Below, piece by piece: positions 51,531 through 64,000 of a DNA stretch of 64,000 nucleotides. Position numbers and translations under genes: made by a program. Under the pieces are notes generated by a model. It had not been told where the DNA came from, searched no databases, and worked only from the letters and a program-made list of their open reading frames with translations. The stretch's first letter is position 1. Each line of letters starts with the position of its first letter. The DNA comes from Lota lota. Its lineage: Eukaryota > Chordata > Actinopteri > Gadiformes > Lotidae. The stretch spans positions 246,501 through 310,500 of the forward strand of contig JACYXH010000209.1 in NCBI GenBank assembly GCA_026745465.1. The letters run 5' to 3'.

Positions 51531-52054
51531 TTACTTGAGCAGTTAGTGTTTATGACCCTTATTGTTTGACAATTGGTCCCGCTCAAATCAAACAATCTGT
51601 CTAGGAGCTATGGTTATTTTAGCCATAACCACGCCCTTTTTGATACCACGCCCCAATTGAAAAAAGATGGGTGCAATCTTGTTTAGAATTTACTTCTTAG
51701 CAACTTTGTATTTGGGTTCAAGATCATAGGACTCTATCTTGAGGACTGGTAGAAAAGGGAAGTCTTGCCTCACAGGTTTTGGAGGAGTCTCCTGGTGTGG
51801 TGGCCGGGGCTACTGCAGCGGTATCCCCGGGTGAGAGTCAGGAAGGAGCGATTGAGCCACAGCCTGGTGGTTCAACAGCTAGTGGTTCCAATTGGTTATT
51901 GGGTTGTAACATCAGTAAATAAAGTGAGATAAACCTACTTGGAACTTTCTTTATTCTTCAGATGAAAACAACAAGGCTTCAGAAGGGTGTGAAAGAGAGG
52001 TAATGTACACAAAACTGTTTTGTTTGGAACAAAACGAGGCTTAACATGATTGTT

Positions 52055-52735
52055 TGGGGGCTGATGCTGAGGGTAGGGCTGGGGGGGTATTATGGTGGAG
52101 TTTGAAGGCTAAGAGTAAGGCTGGGGGGGTATTATGGTGGAGTTTGAAGGCTAAGAGTAAGGCTGGGGGGGTATTATGGTGGAGTTTGAAGGCTAAGAGT
52201 AAGGCTGGGGGGGTATTATGGTGGAGTTTGAAGGCTGAGCGTAAGGCTGGTGCTGGGGGGGTATTATGGTGGAGTTTGAAGGCTAAGAGTTAGGCTGGTG
52301 CTGGGGGGGTCTTATGGTGGAGTTTGAAGGCTGAGCGTAAGGCTGGTGCTGGGGGGGTATTATGGTGGAGTTTGAAGGCTAAGAGTTAGGCTGGTGCTGG
52401 GGGGGTATTATGGTGGAGTTTGAAGGCTGAGCGTAAGGCTGGTGCTGGGGGGGTACTATGGTGGAGTTTGAAGGCTAAGAGTTAGGCTGGTGCTGGGGGG
52501 GTACTATGGTGGAGTTTGAAGGCTGAGCGTAAGGCTGGTGCTGGGGGGGTACTATGGTGGAGTTTGAAGGCTAAGAGTTAGGCTGGTGCTGGGGGGGTAT
52601 TATGGTGGAGTTTGAAGGCTGAGCGTAAGGCTGGTGCTGGGGGGGTATTATGGTGGAGTTTGAAGGCTAAGAGTTAGGCTGGTGCTGGGGGGGTATTATG
52701 GTGGAGTTTGAAGGCTGAGCGTAAGGCTGGTGCAT
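52055..52735. repeat. 42/48-bp minisatellite
   Basis: About 15 units of GGGGGGGTATTATGGTGGAG plus TTTGAAGGCTAAGAG, with or without a GGTGCT hexamer. Both lengths are multiples of three, so an open frame of GVLWWSLKAKS repeats runs through part of it. No other coding evidence exists. Confidence 0.92.
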
Positions 52736-52859
52736 GGTAAAGTAAAGGAGAGTAACCGGCAGGGAGCTGCCTGTGAGTTACAACACTGTGTCCTCCGTGG
52801 GTTTACGTGGACGGACCCTTTGTAGCAGCACCTTGCTGGCGGCCACACGCTCAGGTGTG

Positions 52860-53105
52860 GACTGACCCATGTCAGCCCCGCCTCGGCGGCCTGCAGATCC
52901 ACCGCTACCCTTTTGTGGGTTAGACTGTTCGGTGGGTGTCAGTCCATGCTTTAATCGACGATGTCTTGTGAGAGTCCCGGCAAGAACTTATCGCACACCT
53001 CACAGTAGAATAATTGTTCACTACCACCTTCATGCGCCATCTGGTGATGGGCGGTCAGAAGGAAACGACGGCGAAATGATTTCCAGCAAATAGCACAGGT
53101 GTAGC
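52860..53105 (-). pseudogene. C2H2 zinc-finger gene fragment
   Basis: On the minus strand, 53099 onward reads TCAICWKSFRRRFLLTAHHQ MAH, a C-X2-C-X12-H-X4-H finger. A second partial finger (FYCEVCDKFLPGL) follows, then a stop that a one-base shift would avoid (TRHRRLKHG in the other frame). No start, linker TGEKP or further fingers are seen. It is probably a remnant of a zinc-finger gene or of a transposon-captured fragment. Confidence 0.45.
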
Positions 53106-53109
53106 GCCG

Positions 53110-54190
53110 GGGTGGGGGGTGGGGGTTGGCTGTCGGCGCCTTGAGGCTTTACATCTCGAGCATGTGAATAACAGCGTATAAAGTTGTATAAATAGTTATA
53201 CTATATATAAAATAACTAATTAGCATTTATAGTTGCCTAGTTGCATTTATGACATTTGTAGTTGTAGGATGTGACGTTTATTTTGGGTGACAGAACATTA
53301 AAACCCTTTTTCTGGTTATGTTAGTGTCACAGTATCATTGTGATCTCCAAATAACGGAGAAAATATTCCTTTGGAACATTTCCGGGTTCCCATTTCAGCA
53401 TGCGGACGTTTTTTAATCCCAGACCACTTCGATGGTTGTGATGCGGTTCATTGATGAATACAGTCTGGGTTTTCTTTTAATTGTTCAACCTGTACAACTG
53501 TCTGACATGGTATTCCCATTTGACTGCTTAATTCCCTTAAATTCCACGTTTTGCCAAATGGACGACGCTTACCTCAATTATAATGTAGCCCATGGCTTTT
53601 ACCGACACAGTGGGAATTCAATAGATCACAAATGTCACAAATTGCATTAGTTGGTTACATTTAAAATAGCATTGTTCCTGCAAAGCAACTGAAGAATATC
53701 TGTTAATTGCCACTGGGCTCCTTAAAAAAACTACAAAACTACTATTAGATGCTGGCCATCAAATCATCATTAGGTGATGATTTATTGATCAATGGTAATC
53801 GCCTAAATGTAGACTATATTAATTAAAGTCAGTGCAACAAATCTCACTAGACACACCTAAATATTTTCTATCTATTTATGGTAGGTTGTTTTCATTTTCT
53901 ATATAAAATGATTGTTGCATAACAACACATACGCTATTGTTGGAAAGTCGTGGACACATATTTACATTTGAATATAGGCCTGTCTATGAAAAAAGAATAT
54001 TCCATCATGAATAAAAGTCGTTTTCCACCAACTTTTTATACAAATGATTTATAATTCACTGTTATAATCAAGGGGGTCAATGCGTATGATAATGATAATA
54101 TCATTACAATTTAAGAACAAATATAGGTTCATATTAACTCACCATGACCAATTATTAAAAATAAACTGTTGTAACTGTGTCTTTTAAGTG
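53110..54190. other. AT-rich stretch, no recognisable gene
   Basis: Short open frames (for example 53432-53650) match nothing I know and lack splice or promoter context. Confidence 0.4.
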
Positions 54191-54194
54191 CTGC

Positions 54195-54730
54195 AGCGTC
54201 TGAAATAAATCAACTACGGATATCCATTTGTCTTCGCTTTTATTCGAGCCAGCCACCAGTTATTTAATTTGCTACAACAAGAGCTGTGCGTAAAATTGCT
54301 CGGGGATGGGTAGTCCATTTCCAGATTGTAGTCATTCCTGCCCAGCATTAAATCCATATAAAAGGAAACCACAAAAACGAACAGTGCAACCTAAAGGAAA
54401 TCCAATAAATCCTTAAACCATGACACACAGCAGTTCAAGTTCATTTCGTAGCTCGGCTCGGTCGACGAGAGGTTCCGAGGGCGCACTGGAGACATCCTCT
54501 TTTATATCCAGCTGATACTGTGTCTGTCTCTCACAGTGACGTCGACGCTTCCCTCTTGTCCATCACACAGCATACCATCGTTCAGTTTTCTTTCCATCCC
54601 TTCCCGGCCACGGTGTGTAACAGAAGCTGACACCGGTATAACACGTTCCTACGCGGAATTGACGCTCAGAAGAGACACGCCCACACTACACACAACCAAT
54701 TAAAAGTTACCTCACCACGCCAACCATTGT
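54195..54730 (-). mobile_element. Possible solo LTR or promoter-bearing repeat
   Basis: On the minus strand a TATA box (GGATATAAAAGAG, about 54503-54515) is followed by a transcribed-looking stretch ending near 54205-54285. That end matches 47570-47650 in inverted orientation (CTGGTGGCTGGCTCGAATAA). A repeated element with its own promoter is the simplest reading; ends and family are not established. Confidence 0.35.
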
Positions 54731-54938
54731 CAAGTATCAAGTATTATACAATTAAGCATATCATAATTATACAGACTTGTTAATTTAGAGGGGTTCACTC
54801 ATTTACTCCTTGGGCTTGAGGTGACAATCATTTTTGCTGATTCCCAGCTAAGGACTTGGCTACTGTTTGTCGAAATGCTGTCGAAATCTGGCGTGGGCTA
54901 TCTCTCTCTCCATTCATCTTGTTGCCTTCATCTCATCC

Positions 54939-55431
<493 letters not shown>

Positions 55432-56284
55432 GTCTGTATGGGCAGGAGAGCACTTCACCGGGGAGTGTCGCTCGAGGAGGGAGGAGCCGTGAGCTGTACA
55501 GGTCCGGACACACGGCACTTCCGCTCGCACCGCTCGCTGTCCATGTTCCCTCGTGAAGAGTCTGGAGCCTTCCGCTCCGTCAGCCTCCGCAGTCCAGTCA
55601 GCCTCCGCACCGCGCGGAGCGTCGTGTTGACGCTGAGTGAACTGTCTCTCCGCCCCCACGGGCCACGCCCCCTCTCGCCGTATGAACCAGGTGTGTCGCA
55701 GTAGTCGTTCACCTCGTCCGACCCGGAAGTAGACTCTGTTCATCACAGTACGATTTGGGCTGAGGACACTCAGCGGGGGGGGGAGGGGTTATCCCCATGG
55801 TTACGTCCCACGGCCACTTTGTGATGCTCTTTTTTTACAGTCGCTGAGTGGGAGCGTGATCATGAGCGATGTTGGATATGAAACGCACCACACACCGTGG
55901 CCTTATCCTACAAGTGTCTGAGAAGCTTCATGAACCTTCTCGGACCACAACAATAACCGCTCCCCAGACGGAGCTGACGTTGTGACGTCACGGGGCCTCC
56001 GAAAGGGCCCGTAGACATCCTGGAAAGAACCGGACCGGAGTTCAGAGCAGCGTGGAACGGGTTTCTTTCTGCATTATGTGATTATTCTAGTAACGTTGAC
56101 TAAAGAGCATAGGTTACTAAGTTTAAGATCATAGAAGACATACTAAGACGGAACAAGATAAGTGTTTATATTGGTAATGATAAGAATTGTAGATAATATA
56201 ATTATATAGAATAATGAGCACTGTTAATAACCTCCTATTTATAACAGCCTACTTTTATATTTAACAAGTATATATTTAAAGTAA

Positions 56285-57024
56285 TAATAACTCAAGTAGT
56301 CATCAGATAATGACTTGAGGAAGAGTAAGAAAGTATCTAGTGAAAAGACTACTCAAGTACTGAGTTATTTCATACCAAATGATTTATTGTTGTAATAAGC
56401 AGAGCAAGATTAATGTAAATAGACAAATATTACATTGTATATGCTTGTTTAATATACATTAACAACACATAAAATAGCATGTAACCCTTCAAATAAAACA
56501 ACACACACATTCAATCTTTACCAAATAAGAAAATACGGAAAATACAGCCACAATAAATCTCTCTCTCGCCTCCATTTTATCTTCACAAACAGATTTGTAT
56601 GTAACAGTATGTTACATAATTTTTTTAAAAAGATTATTGAAGTAAATTAAAGAGAAAATATAACTTCTTTGTGTATTTATGTGTGTGTACTATGTGTGTG
56701 TACTATGTGTGTGTGTACTATGTGTGTTTGTGTGTGTACTACGTGTGTGTGTGTACTATGTGTGTGTACTATGTGCACGTGCTATGTGTGTGTATACTAT
56801 GTGTGCGTGTACTATGTGTGTGTGTACTATTTGTGCGTGTACTATGTGCGTGTGCTATGTGTGTGCGTGTACTGTGTGTGTGTGCGCTATGTGTGTGTGT
56901 ACTATGTGAGTGTGTACTATGTGTGTGTGTGTATGTGTGTGTACTATGTGTGTGTGTGTACTATGTGTGTGAAAAAAGAAACACGCACACGGCCCGCCTG
57001 ACCGCCCGCCGCTTTTCTTTCTTT
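56285..57024 (-). other. 3' untranslated block of NLR 2
   Basis: Aligns with 14980-15967 after NLR 1. It includes the GT minisatellite (TACTATGTGTGTG units, 56680-56975) and a minus-strand AATAAA at 56383-56388. Confidence 0.65.
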
Positions 57025-63828
<6,804 letters not shown>

Positions 63829-64000
63829 CTTCACACAAAATAAACACAACATGTTAGCAACTGTGTTTAAAATAACTTACGTCTTTTAATTTTAACTTAA
63901 TGAAGGACTTGAGTTGAAATCTTTAATAAAAATGTTTTATTAATGTAACTAATATATACTAGTCAATACATTAGATCCTGATGTTTATTCAATATTGGGA

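Noticed and set aside
52054..52293. GVLWWSLKAKS repeat protein
   Set aside because: Product of 42/48-bp minisatellite units, open only where no point change hits a stop.

Overview
The window is teleost fish genomic DNA. It holds spliced, vertebrate-type immune genes (TRIM E3 ligases and fish NLRC3-like NLR receptors with C-terminal B30.2 domains), an NXPE-family gene, a Ty3/gypsy retrotransposon remnant, pogo/Tigger-like DNA transposons, and a very high density of (CA)n repeats and minisatellites. The microsatellite density recalls gadiform genomes, but I cannot fix the species. I see nothing prokaryotic, no CRISPR array and no operon.

Layout. Positions 1-768 hold an inverted 3' tail of a bloodthirsty-type TRIM gene. 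Positions 903-3839 hold an apparently intact two-exon TRIM gene on the + strand. Positions 4845-5822 are an inverted copy of the 3' untranslated block of the NLR genes. Positions 6662-9265 (- strand) are a frameshifted NXPE-like gene. Positions 10378-12893 are a rearranged Ty3/gypsy element with three LTR pieces and a coding minisatellite. Positions 15968-37981 (- strand) hold a complete FISNA-NACHT-LRR-B30.2 receptor gene. I can assemble it from 13 coding exons whose phases all agree (3987 nt, 1328 codons plus stop). A tandem duplication of about 4.89 kb inside it (21671-26560 and 26561-31455) has copied one LRR exon and a transposon. Positions 38545-41800 form a large imperfect inverted repeat carrying this gene's promoter and leader exon on one arm and a mirror-image promoter on the other. 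Positions 42600-45622 hold a truncated RING exon and a TRIM copy stopped by one nonsense codon. Positions 47825-50520 hold a third TRIM copy with a duplicated promoter and first exon, a broken coiled coil, and a B30.2 exon and intron that resemble those of the NLR genes rather than the other TRIMs. Positions 57025-63828 (- strand) are the 3' half of a second NLR gene that leaves the window on the right.

How they fit together. The locus is an interleaved TRIM/NLR cluster evolving by tandem and inverted duplication, exon duplication and exchange of B30.2 exons. The likely working genes are TRIM copy 1 and NLR 1, and possibly NLR 2. TRIM copies 2 and 3 and the NXPE gene carry disabling changes, unless some of the single-base indels are sequencing errors. 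I found no wholly new system. The strongest points of interest are the TRIM/NLR B30.2 exchange, the LRR-exon-gaining tandem duplication, the palindromic NLR promoter pair, and 3' splice sites of the last LRR exon that sit directly against long (TG)n tracts.
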